Positions 9,023 through 18,683 of a stretch of 64,000 nucleotides of DNA are shown here, piece after piece. Below the pieces are notes generated by a model. It was not told where the DNA came from. It made no database searches and was given only the letters and a program-made list of their open reading frames with translations. The position numbers were made by a program, and so were the translations under genes. The DNA is from Pseudomonadota bacterium. GTDB lineage: Bacteria > Pseudomonadota > Gammaproteobacteria > Steroidobacterales > Steroidobacteraceae. Location of the stretch: positions 43,434 through 107,433 of the forward strand of contig JAJYFF010000003.1 in NCBI GenBank assembly GCA_021785405.1, given 5' to 3'. Within the stretch, counting starts at the first letter, position 1. The number at the start of each line of letters is the position of its first letter.

Positions 9023-10014
9023 CAGTCGGCTCCGGGTTCGATTGCGCGACCGCCGAGTCCGCAGGCGCGCCGCAAACGGTCGTTGACCGCGCTCCAGGAT
9101 TCCTCCCGAGGCGGCGTCTCGACCAGGATCCGCGCGCAGCCGGCATGATCGAGCGTGCGCAAGCGGTCGTAGAGATCGTGGGCATAGACCCGTGCGTCGG
9201 CGGCGGCCTCGAGCCAGACGACGCCCGGGTGGCGGTCCGGCGGCGCGGGGGCGCGCGCCAGCACGCCGACGCGCTCGCCGTGCGTCGCGATCGCTGCGAT
9301 GCGCGCCGTCAGCCGCGAAGCCGGCACGAGTTCGAGCGGCGTGCGCGGTGCGTAGTGCAGACTGCGATCACCCGGCGCGCGCGGCGCCTCCCCGCTCTCG
9401 ACGAGTTCGCCCGCGACCGCCTCGATCTGCGATCGGGTGATGTGTCCGGGCCGCAGCAGCCGCACCGCATGGTCGAGACACGCGACGATCGTCGATTCGA
9501 GGCCGATTTGCGACTCCCCGCCGTCGAGCACGATCGGGACCGCGTCGCCGAACTCCTCGCGCACGTGCGCCGCGCGGGTCGGGCTCAAGTGCCCGTAACG
9601 GTTCGCCGACGGCGCCGCGACGCCGCCGCCGAACGCCCGCAGCAAGCGCTGCGCGACCGGATGCGACGGCACGCGGATCCCGACGCTGTCCTGGCCGCCG
9701 GTGACGACCTCGTCGACCTCGTCCGACTTCGGCAGGATCAAGGTGAGCGGTCCGGGCCAGAACCGCGCCGCGAGCGCTCGCGCCGGCGCCGGCACCTCGC
9801 GTGCCCACCGCGACAGGCGCCGCGGGTCGTCGATGTGCACGATCACCGGATGATCGGTCGGACGACCTTTCAAGGAGAAGATCCGCGCAACCGCGGCACG
9901 ATCCGCGGCGTTCGCGCCGAGCCCGTACACGGTCTCGGTCGGGAACGCGACGAGACCGCCGGCGCGCAGCGTCGCGACGGCCGCGTCGATGTCCTCGGAC
10001 GTCGCCGGGTTCAT
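9022..10014 (-). CDS. tsaC: L-threonylcarbamoyladenylate synthase, Sua5 type
   Basis: This 330-residue enzyme makes threonylcarbamoyl-AMP from threonine, bicarbonate and ATP for t6A37 of tRNA. The YrdC domain (about 1-200) shows FPTETVYGLGANA, IFSLKGRP, ARFWPGPLTLIL and the VAAPSANR loop. A C-terminal Sua5 domain follows the linker SLHYAPRTPLELV, so this is the long Sua5 form rather than the short E. coli TsaC. The start is set at MNPATSEDI, 10 bases after the HtrA-like gene. An upstream in-frame Met would overlap that gene. Confidence 0.92.
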   Translation of the reverse strand: MNPATSEDIDAAVATLRAGGLVAFPTETVYGLGANAADRAAVARIFSLKGRPTDHPVIVHIDDPRRLSRWAREVPAPARALAARFWPGPLTLILPKSDEVDEVVTGGQDSVGIRVPSHPVAQRLLRAFGGGVAAPSANRYGHLSPTRAAHVREEFGDAVPIVLDGGESQIGLESTIVACLDHAVRLLRPGHITRSQIEAVAGELVESGEAPRAPGDRSLHYAPRTPLELVPASRLTARIAAIATHGERVGVLARAPAPPDRHPGVVWLEAAADARVYAHDLYDRLRTLDHAGCARILVETPPREESWSAVNDRLRRACGLGGRAIEPGAD

Positions 10015-10024
10015 CGCGCGCGGC

Positions 10025-12895
10025 TCAACCCGGCGGCCGCGGGGCGGCACCCGCGCCCAGTGCGTCGAGATCGATCCGCCGCCACGTTCCGTCGGCCTGG
10101 CGGATCAGTTCGTACGCCGGCCAGTAGTGATCGTCGCGCTTCAAGGTGATCACGGCGACCTCGCCGTTCCAGGACACCGTCTTCAGCCGCACCGACGAGC
10201 GGTCCGGCTTGCCGACGACCGCACGGACGAACGCGTCGAGGTTCGCGACCGGACGGCCGTCGACCTCGGTGATCCGCCGCCCCGGGAACAGGCCGTAGTG
10301 CGCGGCGGGCGAGCCGAAATAGAAGAACGACACGAAGACCCCGCGGCGCGCAATGCCCCGTTGTATCGCGAGGGCGCGGTACGGCGACTGGATCGTCGCG
10401 CCCGCCCAGAGCAGCACCCGGCCGATTCCCCGGCCCCACAGCGCGACCGGGGCCATCGGCAGCGTCTTGGCAGCGCCGTCGCGCCAGATCGTGACCTGGA
10501 CTTGCGTTTTCTGCACCGCGCGTTCGACCTCGCGGAACCGGTTCACGACTCGCCCGTCGATCGCGAGCAGCAAGTCGCCGGGCTGCAATTGGCTCGCCTC
10601 GGGCGATCCGGCGGCGACGCGCTGGACCACGAGGACCTGGCGCCGCTGCTGCGCGTGCGCCTCGAACCGCCGCACCCACCGCGCCGTGAGGCCGAGCTTG
10701 CGGGCGTCGGCGAGCGAATCGACCCCGAATTCGGTGTCCAGGGAATAGATCGGCCGATGCTGCTCGATGTCGTGGATCATCTCGTCGACGAACCCCGCGG
10801 GGATCCCATGATTCGCCTGCGCGATGCCCTGCGGCGTGTCGTAGGCGAAGCTCGACCACAGCGCGCGCACGTCACCGCGCCGGTCGACGATCACGCCGTC
10901 GTAATCGTTCGGCGGATTCACGAGATTCACGACCTCGATGTCGCTGTCGCGGAAGCGCAGCGTCCGGGACAGGGGGAACGACAGCACGTCGCGACCCGAC
11001 ACCTCGGTCTCCTGGGACAGGATCCGCGAATCGCCGCGCTGGCCGACGACCCAGACGTGATCGCCCGCCTTCAGCGGCCGGCGGTCGAAGTGCGCGGCCC
11101 GCACCGGCGTGTGGCCGATCAGCTTCGGGTCGTAGGAGATCACCGCGAGGTCGTGCAGTGGATGGATGAACACGACCTTGCCCGGCACCTCGACCGTGTT
11201 CGCGAACGTGATGCGGACGTCGCCGAGTGCGACCGGTACCGTATTGCGGTCGGTGACGATCAGGCCACGCTTCGCGTCGACGATCACGCCGGTCCCGTGA
11301 TAGTGGCGCTCGGTGACGCCCGACACCGAGTACGGCATGTCGAAATTCACCGCGACCAGTGACGGCGCGAGCCGGTCGATCAGGGGATTGCCGCTGCGGA
11401 CGAACCGGGTCGACGCCGGACGCAACGGCGGCGGCGGCGGTCCCGGCGCGAGCCGTCGGCACACCCAGGTCCCCAATCGGTCGTCGCGGGTGCAGTCGCG
11501 CGACGGAAACCATCGCCGGTCCATCCGAATCACCCCGAGTTCGGACGCGCGGGGGTTTTGCAAGGTCACGTAGCGCACCGTCGCCCGCTGGCCGTCGGCG
11601 AGTTTCGCGAGCACGGCGGTGAACTGCGCGAGGTTGTCGACGCGCTGACCGTCGAACCGGGTGATCAAGGCCGCTCGCGGGATGCCCGCGCTCGCGAACA
11701 CGTAGCCCGGATCGGCGACGAAGATCCCCCGGATCGGTAGATGGAAGCTGCGGGCCTCTTGGTAGGACAACGGGTTCACGACCGCGTCGCCGAATTCCAC
11801 GTACTCGTCCGGCGTGATCGAGTTCAGGTCGACGACTGTGAGCCGATGCTCGAGACGCGCGCCACCGCGCTCCACGGCGACGCGAACGGGCCGGCCGACG
11901 TGGTCGTCGAGCATCTTCTCCAACGAGAAGAACTCGGGGATCGGCTGGCCGTCGATCGACAACAGGATGTCGCCCGGCTGCAGGAAACGTGCCGCGGGCG
12001 AGCCGGGTTGCACGTCGTGGACGACCAGCATCCCGGTCAGGTGCGGAAATTCGCGGCGGATGCGCGTTTCGGTCGTCGTATCGAGGCCGAGTCGGGTCAG
12101 TTCGTCGTACGGCGTGTACTGGAACACGGTCTCGAGGGTCCCGCGCGGCACGGGTTCGCCCGCGTCGATGAACTTCAGCGCACGCACCACCGCCGGCAAC
12201 GGAAAATAGAAGCTGGCCGCGGTGCCGGTCGCGCCGCCCGCGTTCAAGGCGACGACGCGCCCGTGGATGTCGATCACCGGAGAGCCGGAGGAGCCGCCCG
12301 ACGTGCTCGACGCGGCCTGATAGTAGAACGTGTTGAAGTCGTTGTACTTCCCGTAACCGTAGTCCGGCGCCGACCGATCGAGCCGCGCGAGCGTACCGGC
12401 GAGGATCGACAGCTGCTCGCCCGCGTCGTTGCCGACGACCCGGATCTCGCGACCGATGACCGCGCCGGCCGGGTCGAGCGGCAGTTGCGCCGGGGTGATG
12501 TAGTGCAGCTTCTTCGGGTCGTAGCGGAAGATCCCGAAGTCGTGCACGGGATCGCGGTAGACCGGGTAGAGCGGCACTTCCTCGCGATTCTCGAAGATGG
12601 CTTGGGCGACGACCGGCCCCGGCGTCACGACGTGGCGGTTCGTGAGGATCAGGCCGCGCTTCGCATCGATCACGAAACCCGTGGCCTGCGCGGTCTCGTT
12701 CCATTCGGTGTCGAACGCGCGCGGCACGTCGATCTGGATCGACACGACGCCCGAGGAGATCCGCGCGAGTGTCCGCGCCCACCGATCCTCGGCGTCGCCG
12801 GTCGGCGCAGCGCACCCGCATCGCGGAGCGGCGTGCGCGGCGAAGGCGATCGCGGCGCAGGCCGCGATCGCGAGCGCTCCCACGGCGTGCCTCAT
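10025..12895 (-). CDS. large HtrA-type serine protease with two protease-like domains and PDZ domains (Nma111/Deg7-like)
   Basis: This 956-residue exported protein has a signal peptide (about 1-22). The first trypsin-like domain is complete: TNRHVV (H88), VHDFGIFRYD (D119) and STSGGSSGSPV (S203), with the GGSSGSP form typical of yeast Nma111. PDZ domains follow (for example PGDILLSIDGQPIPEF). A second trypsin-like domain starts near residue 490 but has VTDRNTV where the His should be and no GxSG motif. At least two more PDZ domains then close the protein (QPGDLLLAIDGRVV, LFPGRRITEVDGRPV). One active plus one dead protease domain matches eukaryotic Nma111/Deg7 rather than DegP. It lies 4 bases after yciH. 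Confidence 0.88.
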   Translation of the reverse strand: MRHAVGALAIAACAAIAFAAHAAPRCGCAAPTGDAEDRWARTLARISSGVVSIQIDVPRAFDTEWNETAQATGFVIDAKRGLILTNRHVVTPGPVVAQAIFENREEVPLYPVYRDPVHDFGIFRYDPKKLHYITPAQLPLDPAGAVIGREIRVVGNDAGEQLSILAGTLARLDRSAPDYGYGKYNDFNTFYYQAASSTSGGSSGSPVIDIHGRVVALNAGGATGTAASFYFPLPAVVRALKFIDAGEPVPRGTLETVFQYTPYDELTRLGLDTTTETRIRREFPHLTGMLVVHDVQPGSPAARFLQPGDILLSIDGQPIPEFFSLEKMLDDHVGRPVRVAVERGGARLEHRLTVVDLNSITPDEYVEFGDAVVNPLSYQEARSFHLPIRGIFVADPGYVFASAGIPRAALITRFDGQRVDNLAQFTAVLAKLADGQRATVRYVTLQNPRASELGVIRMDRRWFPSRDCTRDDRLGTWVCRRLAPGPPPPPLRPASTRFVRSGNPLIDRLAPSLVAVNFDMPYSVSGVTERHYHGTGVIVDAKRGLIVTDRNTVPVALGDVRITFANTVEVPGKVVFIHPLHDLAVISYDPKLIGHTPVRAAHFDRRPLKAGDHVWVVGQRGDSRILSQETEVSGRDVLSFPLSRTLRFRDSDIEVVNLVNPPNDYDGVIVDRRGDVRALWSSFAYDTPQGIAQANHGIPAGFVDEMIHDIEQHRPIYSLDTEFGVDSLADARKLGLTARWVRRFEAHAQQRRQVLVVQRVAAGSPEASQLQPGDLLLAIDGRVVNRFREVERAVQKTQVQVTIWRDGAAKTLPMAPVALWGRGIGRVLLWAGATIQSPYRALAIQRGIARRGVFVSFFYFGSPAAHYGLFPGRRITEVDGRPVANLDAFVRAVVGKPDRSSVRLKTVSWNGEVAVITLKRDDHYWPAYELIRQADGTWRRIDLDALGAGAAPRPPG

Positions 12896-12899
12896 GCGC

Positions 12900-13247
12900 T
12901 CATCCGCCGGACCGCTTCGCGGGCCAGCCGCGCTTCACGAGCTCGGCGACGATGCGTTCCCGGTGTTCGCCCTGGATCTCGATCACCCCGTCGCGCACGG
13001 TGCCGCCCGAACCGCAGCACTTCTTGAGCTGCGCGGCGAGCGCATCGAGTTCGGCCGCCGACAACGGCAGGCCGCTGACGGTGGTCACCCCCTTGCCGGC
13101 GCGGCCCTGGGTGGCCCGGCCGACCCGCGGCCGCGGCGGTTCGGCGGCGCCCGGGGCCCCCCGCGGGCAAACGCAGTCCCGTACCGGCCGGCGGCAGTTC
13201 GAGCACAGGGCACCGATCGTGGTCGAATGGACGGGCCTGGCGTTCAT
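12900..13247 (-). CDS. yciH: SUI1/eIF1-like translation factor (YciH)
   Basis: This protein of about 115 residues has a C-terminal SUI1 domain (GKGVTTVSGLP, LKKCCGSGGTVRDGVIEIQG, ERIVAELVKRGWPAK). The N-terminus has a short cysteine cluster, C-x2-C-x6-C-x-C, as in many YciH proteins. YciH binds the 30S subunit and is thought to affect start-codon fidelity. The start at 13247 is chosen over 13256 by usual length. It heads a minus-strand operon running through the HtrA-like protease to the HIT gene. Confidence 0.9.
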   Translation of the reverse strand: MNARPVHSTTIGALCSNCRRPVRDCVCPRGAPGAAEPPRPRVGRATQGRAGKGVTTVSGLPLSAAELDALAAQLKKCCGSGGTVRDGVIEIQGEHRERIVAELVKRGWPAKRSGG

Positions 13248-13299
13248 CGCGCGCATTATGCCGCGTAACGGTTCGCCGTCATACCGAAACGCGGCGCGC

Positions 13300-13305
13300 T
13301 AGAAT
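13300..13305 (+). promoter_or_regulatory. possible -10 element for ispG
   Basis: TAGAAT lies 41 bases upstream of the ispG start in the yciH/ispG divergent gap. A weak GTCATA sits 16 bases upstream of it. This is the only -10-like hexamer in the gap on this strand. Confidence 0.3.
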
Positions 13306-13346
13306 AGGCGCCGGGGCAAGCTCGCCCTGAATCGAACTCTCCGAAC

Positions 13347-14567
13347 ATGATCGCGCGCAGACACTCCCGCAGCGTCAAAGTGGGCCCCGTGACCATCGGT
13401 GGCGGCGCCCCGATCGTCGTGCAGTCGATGACCAATACCGATACCGCCGACGTCGAGGCGACCGTCGCGCAGGTCGCCCTGCTGGCGCGCTCCGGCTCGG
13501 AGATCGTCCGCGTCACGGTGAACAACGAAGCGGCGGCCGCGGCCGTGCCGCGGATCCGCGAACGCCTGGATGCGCAGGGCATCGCGGTGCCGCTGGTCGG
13601 CGATTTCCACTTCAACGGGCACCGCTTGCTCAAGGCGCACCCGGCCTGTGCCGAGGCGCTCGCGAAGCTGCGGATCAATCCGGGCAACGTCGGCCGCGGC
13701 AGCAAGCGCGATCCGCAGTTCGCCGAGATGATCGAGGTCGCGTGCCGCTACGAGAAACCGGTGCGCATCGGCGTCAACTGGGGGAGCCTCGACCAGGATC
13801 TGCTCACGCGGATGATGGACGAGAACTCGCAGCGGCCCACGCCGCGCACGGCGCTCGACGTGATGCGCGAGGCGATCGTCGTGTCCGCGCTCGCGAGCGC
13901 CGAACGGGCCGAATCGCTCGGTCTCCCGGGCGATCGGATCGTGATCAGCGCGAAAGTCAGCGGCGTGCAGGACCTGATCGCCGTGTACCGCGACCTCGCG
14001 AAGCGCTGCGACTATCCCCTGCACCTCGGATTGACCGAAGCCGGGATGGGCAGCAAGGGCATCGTCGCGTCGACCGCCGGGATCGGCGTCTTGCTGCAAG
14101 ACGGCATCGGCGACACGATCCGGGTGTCGTTGACGCCGGAGCCGGGCGGCGACCGCACCCAGGAGGTGATCGTCGCGCAGGAGATCCTGCAGACGATGGG
14201 CCTGCGCGCGTTCACCCCGATGGTCGTCGCGTGCCCGGGCTGCGGACGCACGACGAGCACTTATTTCCAGGAACTCGCGCAGAAGATCCAGAGCCATCTG
14301 CGGCATCGGATGCCGCAGTGGCGCAAGGAGCGCGTCGGGGTCGAGGAGATGACGGTCGCGGTGATGGGCTGTGTCGTCAACGGCCCGGGCGAGAGCAAGC
14401 ACGCGAACATCGGCATCAGCCTCCCGGGCACGGGCGAAGTGCCGGTCGCGCCGGTCTACGAGGACGGCGCGAAGACCGTGACGCTGAAGGGGCAACGGAT
14501 CGCCGAGGAATTCCAGGATCTCGTCGAACACTATGTCGAGCGGCGTTTCGCCCGGAGAGCCGAATGA
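13347..14567 (+). CDS. ispG: 4-hydroxy-3-methylbut-2-enyl-diphosphate synthase
   Basis: IspG reduces methylerythritol cyclodiphosphate to HMBPP in the MEP isoprenoid pathway using a [4Fe-4S] cluster. The 406-residue protein starts with the TIM-barrel motif [20 protein letters not shown]. It carries the cluster ligands C296 and C299 (ACPGCGR), C342 and E349 ([11 protein letters not shown]). Length and motifs are canonical. Its stop overlaps the next start as ATGA. Confidence 0.98.
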   Translation: MIARRHSRSVKVGPVTIGGGAPIVVQSMTNTDTADVEATVAQVALLARSGSEIVRVTVNNEAAAAAVPRIRERLDAQGIAVPLVGDFHFNGHRLLKAHPACAEALAKLRINPGNVGRGSKRDPQFAEMIEVACRYEKPVRIGVNWGSLDQDLLTRMMDENSQRPTPRTALDVMREAIVVSALASAERAESLGLPGDRIVISAKVSGVQDLIAVYRDLAKRCDYPLHLGLTEAGMGSKGIVASTAGIGVLLQDGIGDTIRVSLTPEPGGDRTQEVIVAQEILQTMGLRAFTPMVVACPGCGRTTSTYFQELAQKIQSHLRHRMPQWRKERVGVEEMTVAVMGCVVNGPGESKHANIGISLPGTGEVPVAPVYEDGAKTVTLKGQRIAEEFQDLVEHYVERRFARRAE

Positions 14568-14911
14568 ACGAACGTGAACACGCGCAGGATCTCGCGGAAC
14601 GCAAGTGCGTGCCCTGCGAAGGCGGCGTCGAGCCCTTGTCGCGCGCGCAGGCCGAGACCTTGCTCGCGCGCCTGCACCCCGACTGGGCGCTCGATCACGA
14701 GGCGAAGAGCATCGTCCGCTCGTTCCGGTTTCGCGATTTCTACCGGACGATGAGCTTCGTGAATGCGATCGCGCACATCGCGAACACCGAGGACCACCAT
14801 CCGGATCTCGAGGTCGGATACGATCGCTGCCAGGTCCGTTACCGGACCCACTCGATTCGCGGCCTGTCCGACAACGACTTCATCTGCGCGGCGAAGATCG
14901 ATCGCCTGTGA
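14564..14911 (+). CDS. phhB: 4a-hydroxytetrahydrobiopterin dehydratase (pterin-4a-carbinolamine dehydratase)
   Basis: This 115-residue protein has the dehydratase signature around [16 protein letters not shown], with the paired histidines. The downstream pattern [16 protein letters not shown] fits the family W/H and D positions. The enzyme recycles the pterin cofactor of aromatic amino acid hydroxylases. No hydroxylase gene is in view, and the coupling to ispG by ATGA overlap is not an obvious metabolic pair. The 3' end overlaps the convergent hydroxylase gene by 32 bases. Confidence 0.93.
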   Translation: MNEREHAQDLAERKCVPCEGGVEPLSRAQAETLLARLHPDWALDHEAKSIVRSFRFRDFYRTMSFVNAIAHIANTEDHHPDLEVGYDRCQVRYRTHSIRGLSDNDFICAAKIDRL

Positions 14912-16139
14912 TCTCGTCGTGACCGTCGATGAAGGGCGGCAGATCGCCCGCCGTGCCGAGTGCCTGCGCGGCGAACCAGCGTTTCGCGAGCGGCGTACGG
15001 CCGACCAGCCCGAGCCCGGTGGAGCGTAGCGCCGCGAGCACCGGATCGGCGTTCGAGAACAGCCGGTCTAACGCGTCGAATCCAGCGGCCGCGGGCAGCA
15101 CCTCGCTCTTGCGCCAGCGTTCGTAGCGCCGCAGCACGCGCCGATCGCCGAACGCGCGCGGATCGGCGGCCGCCTCGAGCACGGCGACCAGCGCGCCGCA
15201 ATCCAGCAGGCCGAGGTTCAAGCCCTGTCCGGCGAGCGGGTGCACCGCATGCGCCGCGTCGCCGAGCAGCGCGACGCGCTCGCCGACGAATCGCTCCGCG
15301 GTCCGCAGCCGCAAGGGATAGCGGCCGATGGCCGAGTCGAGTCGCGTCTTGCCGAGCACCCCCGCGCTCGCCGATTCCAGCGCGTCGCCGAACGACGCCG
15401 GATCGAGGGCGCACAGGCGGTCCGCTTCGTCGCGGACCAGGCTCCAGACGATCGACGAGCGCCCGTCGCTGAGCGGCAGGAACGCGAGCGGGCCGGTCGG
15501 CAGGAACCGCTGCCAGGCCGTGTTCCGATGGGCGATCGCGGTCGCGACGTGCGCGACCAGTGCGTCCGACGCGTAGCCGTGACCCGCGGTGCCGATGCCG
15601 AGTCGCCGGCGGGTCGGGGAATCCGAGCCGTCGGCGACCGCGATCAGTCCGGTCGCGAGATCGCGCCCGTCGCCGAGCCGAATGCGCGCCGTGGCCTCGT
15701 CGATCGACACCGCGCGCACGTCCGCCTCGACGACGACGACGCCGAGCTGGCGCGCGCTCTGCAGGCCGTGCCACTTCAAGGACCGCCCGTCGACGATGCT
15801 GCCGAGGTCCGGCTCGCCGATCTCGGCGCAGTCGAAGGTCAGCGATCCCGACCCTCCGGCCGACCCCGCCGCGTCCCAGACGCACAGGCGTTCGTACGGC
15901 TGGATACGCGACCGCGGCAGGCGCGCCCAGACGCCGCTCGCCGCGAGCAGACGTTGCGAGGCGCGGTTGATCGCAAAGACCCGCAGGTCCCAGTCCGCAC
16001 CGTCGCCGTCTCGTGCGAGCTTCGGGTCGATCAGCGCGATTCGTCCGGGCGCGCACACCCGCCGGGTGACGAGCAGCGCCGCGAGCACCGATCCGACGGG
16101 TCCCGCGCCGACGATCGCGACGTCGAACTCCAGGCTCAT
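14880..16139 (-). CDS. UbiH/UbiF/COQ6-family FAD monooxygenase (UbiI-like by elimination)
   Basis: This 419-residue flavoprotein has the FAD dinucleotide-binding motif VAIVGAGPVGSVLAALL, a DG-type motif (IAVADGSDSPTRRRLG) and the second FAD motif VALLGDAAHAVHPLAGQGLNLG. Its ATG overlaps the ubiH stop as ATGA, so the two are translated together. The family hydroxylates the ubiquinone ring. UbiH (C1) is next door and Coq7 (C6) is encoded at 25142, so C5 hydroxylation (UbiI) is the most likely role. That is inference. The last 10 codons lie opposite phhB. Confidence 0.85.
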   Translation of the reverse strand: MSLEFDVAIVGAGPVGSVLAALLVTRRVCAPGRIALIDPKLARDGDGADWDLRVFAINRASQRLLAASGVWARLPRSRIQPYERLCVWDAAGSAGGSGSLTFDCAEIGEPDLGSIVDGRSLKWHGLQSARQLGVVVVEADVRAVSIDEATARIRLGDGRDLATGLIAVADGSDSPTRRRLGIGTAGHGYASDALVAHVATAIAHRNTAWQRFLPTGPLAFLPLSDGRSSIVWSLVRDEADRLCALDPASFGDALESASAGVLGKTRLDSAIGRYPLRLRTAERFVGERVALLGDAAHAVHPLAGQGLNLGLLDCGALVAVLEAAADPRAFGDRRVLRRYERWRKSEVLPAAAGFDALDRLFSNADPVLAALRSTGLGLVGRTPLAKRWFAAQALGTAGDLPPFIDGHDEITGDRSSPRR

Positions 16140-17365
16140 CGCAGCGCGACCCCGCGCGCGAGCTTCGGCACCCGGCCGAGCGCGCCGGTGCTGAGCGCGG
16201 ACAGCGCGCGCTTCGCCGGCGGCAGGAGGTCGAAGGCCAGCAGCCCGAGATTGCGCGCCTGTCGCACGAACGGCGCCGGATTCGCGAACAGCCGGACGAG
16301 GCCGTCGGTGAACCACGTGATCGCGCGGCGGTCGCTGCGCCGCCACGCATCGTAGTTCGCGAGCAGCTCCGATTCGCCGAAGTCGCGGTGATCCGCGGTG
16401 CGCCGCTCCGCGACGAGTTCGGCGAGGGTCGCGACGTCGCGCAGGCCGAGGTTGAATCCCATGCCCGCGACGGGGTGCAGACTCTGCGCGGCGTTGCCGA
16501 CGATCGCGCAGCGCGCGCCGCTGGTCGCGCGCGCCTGGGTGAGCGCGAGCGGATAGGCGACGCGGCGGCCCACCTTGAGCAACCGCCCGAGCCGGAATCC
16601 GAACCGATCCTGCACTTCCCGCAGGAACTCGGCGTCGGACGCCTCGAGCAGCGCGTCGACGGCGGCGCGGCGCACGGTCAACACCAAGGTGCAGCGTCCA
16701 TCGGCGAGCGGCAACAGCGCGAGCGGGCCCGTTTCGGTGAAGCGTTCGTACGCGACCTGTTCGTGGTAGCGCTGCGGCAGCACGGTGGTGATGATCGCGC
16801 TCTGGTCGTAGTCGCGAGTCTCGATGCCGATGCCGGCCGCCTGCCGCACGGCCGAGTGCGCCCCGTCGGCCGCGACCACCAGCTGCGCCTCGATCCGCGC
16901 CTGCGCGCCGTCTGCCGTCGACAGCTGCAGCTCCACCGCATCGGGCCGGCAGACCGCGTGGTCCAGCTTCGCCGGACAGTACACCTGCGGCGACGGCCCC
17001 CGTTCGATCGCCTTCCACAACGCCGCGCCGAGCGCGCGATTCGGGACGACGAATCCGAGCGCGGCGAGGCCGAGCTCGGCCGAATCGATGCGCGCGAAGC
17101 CGAATCGACCCCGGTCCGAGACGTGGATCTTGCGAATCGGCATCGCCGCCGCCTCGACGTCGGCCCAGACCCCGATCGCATCGAGGATCCGCCGGCTGCC
17201 GTTCGACAGCGCGGTCGTGCGTTCGTCGAAGCTCGGCTGCGCGGCACCGTCGTACGGCACCGCCTCGATCAACGCAACGGACAGCTCGAGCGGTAGCAAC
17301 GCGGCGGCGAGACTCGCGCCGACCATGCCTCCGCCCACGATCGCGATGTCGACTTTCCGCGTCAC
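16136..17365 (-). CDS. ubiH: ubiquinone biosynthesis hydroxylase UbiH
   Basis: This 409-residue flavin monooxygenase shows DIAIVGGGMVGASLAAAL, VVAADGAHSAVRQAAGI and AIVGNAAQSLHPVAGMGFNLGLRD. The last has N in place of the usual D in the GDAAH motif, a form common in UbiH. It acts in the aerobic ring hydroxylations of ubiquinone at the inner membrane. The start is GTG at 17365, overlapping the pepP stop as GTGA. The pepP-ubiH order is typical of Gammaproteobacteria. Confidence 0.92.
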   Translation of the reverse strand: MTRKVDIAIVGGGMVGASLAAALLPLELSVALIEAVPYDGAAQPSFDERTTALSNGSRRILDAIGVWADVEAAAMPIRKIHVSDRGRFGFARIDSAELGLAALGFVVPNRALGAALWKAIERGPSPQVYCPAKLDHAVCRPDAVELQLSTADGAQARIEAQLVVAADGAHSAVRQAAGIGIETRDYDQSAIITTVLPQRYHEQVAYERFTETGPLALLPLADGRCTLVLTVRRAAVDALLEASDAEFLREVQDRFGFRLGRLLKVGRRVAYPLALTQARATSGARCAIVGNAAQSLHPVAGMGFNLGLRDVATLAELVAERRTADHRDFGESELLANYDAWRRSDRRAITWFTDGLVRLFANPAPFVRQARNLGLLAFDLLPPAKRALSALSTGALGRVPKLARGVALR

Positions 17366-18666
17366 GATGATTGCACCAGGCGTTCCACGGCGTCAGGGTC
17401 CTTCTCGAGGGCGGCCGTCAATACCTCCGGGCCCTCCGCACCGATCCACAGGTCGTCCTCGATGCGCACGCCGACGTTCCAGAATTCCTTGGGGACCTTT
17501 GGGGACGGGCGCACGTAGATGCCTGGTTCGACCGTGATGACCATCCCGGGTTCCAGCAGGCGCCACTCGCCGTCGACCTTGTAGTCGCCGACGTCGTGGA
17601 CGTCGAGGCCGAGCCAATGCCCGGTGCGGTGCCCGAAGAACTCCCGATAAGCGCCTTCCTTGATCAGCCGGGCCGGACGACCCTTCAGCAAGCCGATCTC
17701 GACGAGGCCCTGCGTGATCGCGCGCACCGCGGCCTCGTGGGGATCGTTCCAATCGTTCCCGGGGCGCGCCTTGTCGATCGCCGCCGCCTGCGCGCGCAAC
17801 ACGACCTCGTATACGGCCCGCTGCGCCGGCGCGAAGCGCCCGCCGACGGGGAACGTCCGCGTCACGTCGGCCGCATAGCAGTCGAATTCGCAACCCGCGT
17901 CGATCAGCAGCAAATCCCCGTCGCGCAGCACCTGATCGTTGTTCCGGTAATGCAGGATGCAGGCGTTCGCGCCACCGCCGATCACCGGATGATAGGCGTG
18001 TTCGGCGTTGTGCCGCCGGAACTCGTGCGCGAGCTCGGCGGCGACCTCGTACTCGGTGACGCCGGGGCGCGCGAAGCGCATCGCCCGCCGGTGGGCGCCG
18101 ACCGTGATCTCGGCCGCCCGGCGCAGCGCGGCGAGTTCCCCACGGCTCTTGCACAGACGCAGATCGTCGATGAGGTGCGACAGCGCGGCGATCTCCTGCG
18201 GCGCGCAGATCCCATGGCGCGCCTCCACCCGCAGCGCGTTGACCCAGCCGAGGACGCGCGGATCGAATTCTTCGTTGATGCCCATCGTGTAGTAGATCCG
18301 CGGGCGCCCTTCCATCAGACCGAAGAGGATCTCGTCGAGGTCGGCGATCGGGAACGCGTCGTCCGCGCCGTAGGTGGCGACGGCGCCTTCCGGTCCGGCG
18401 CGCGGCCCGTCCCAATCCTCGCGCTCGCGGTCGCGCTCGCGCACGAACAGCAAGTACTCGCCCTGCGCTCGGCCGGGCGCGAGCACCGCGACCGCGTCGG
18501 GCTCCGGGAAGCCGGTGAGGTAGTGGAAATAGCTGTCCTGCCGGTACGCGTACTCGATGTCGCCGTTACGGGTGCGCACCGGCGCGGCCGGCAGGATCGC
18601 GATCGCGTCGCGCCCGAGCGAGCGCATCAAATGCGCGCGACGGCGGCTGAATTCCTTACGCTCCAC
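17362..18666 (-). CDS. pepP: Xaa-Pro aminopeptidase P
   Basis: This 434-residue M24B metallopeptidase removes N-terminal residues before proline. The N-terminal creatinase-like domain opens with EFSRRRAHLM and contains RNGDIEYAYRQDSYFHYLTGF. The catalytic domain has the metal-ligand segments LLIDAGCEFDCYAADVTRTF, GHRTGHWLGLDVHD, MVITVEPGIY and VGVRIEDD. The start is the GTG at 18666, 17 bases after the UPF0149 gene, because the family begins close to the EFSRRR motif. Upstream frame belongs to the neighbour. Confidence 0.94.
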   Translation of the reverse strand: MERKEFSRRRAHLMRSLGRDAIAILPAAPVRTRNGDIEYAYRQDSYFHYLTGFPEPDAVAVLAPGRAQGEYLLFVRERDREREDWDGPRAGPEGAVATYGADDAFPIADLDEILFGLMEGRPRIYYTMGINEEFDPRVLGWVNALRVEARHGICAPQEIAALSHLIDDLRLCKSRGELAALRRAAEITVGAHRRAMRFARPGVTEYEVAAELAHEFRRHNAEHAYHPVIGGGANACILHYRNNDQVLRDGDLLLIDAGCEFDCYAADVTRTFPVGGRFAPAQRAVYEVVLRAQAAAIDKARPGNDWNDPHEAAVRAITQGLVEIGLLKGRPARLIKEGAYREFFGHRTGHWLGLDVHDVGDYKVDGEWRLLEPGMVITVEPGIYVRPSPKVPKEFWNVGVRIEDDLWIGAEGPEVLTAALEKDPDAVERLVQSS

Positions 18667-18683
18667 GCCGGCACCCGCTACGT

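Noticed and set aside
13742-14911. 389-codon frame merging ispG shadow with phhB
   Set aside because: The first 274 codons are out of frame with ispG and arginine-rich. Only the part from 14564 is the pterin dehydratase.
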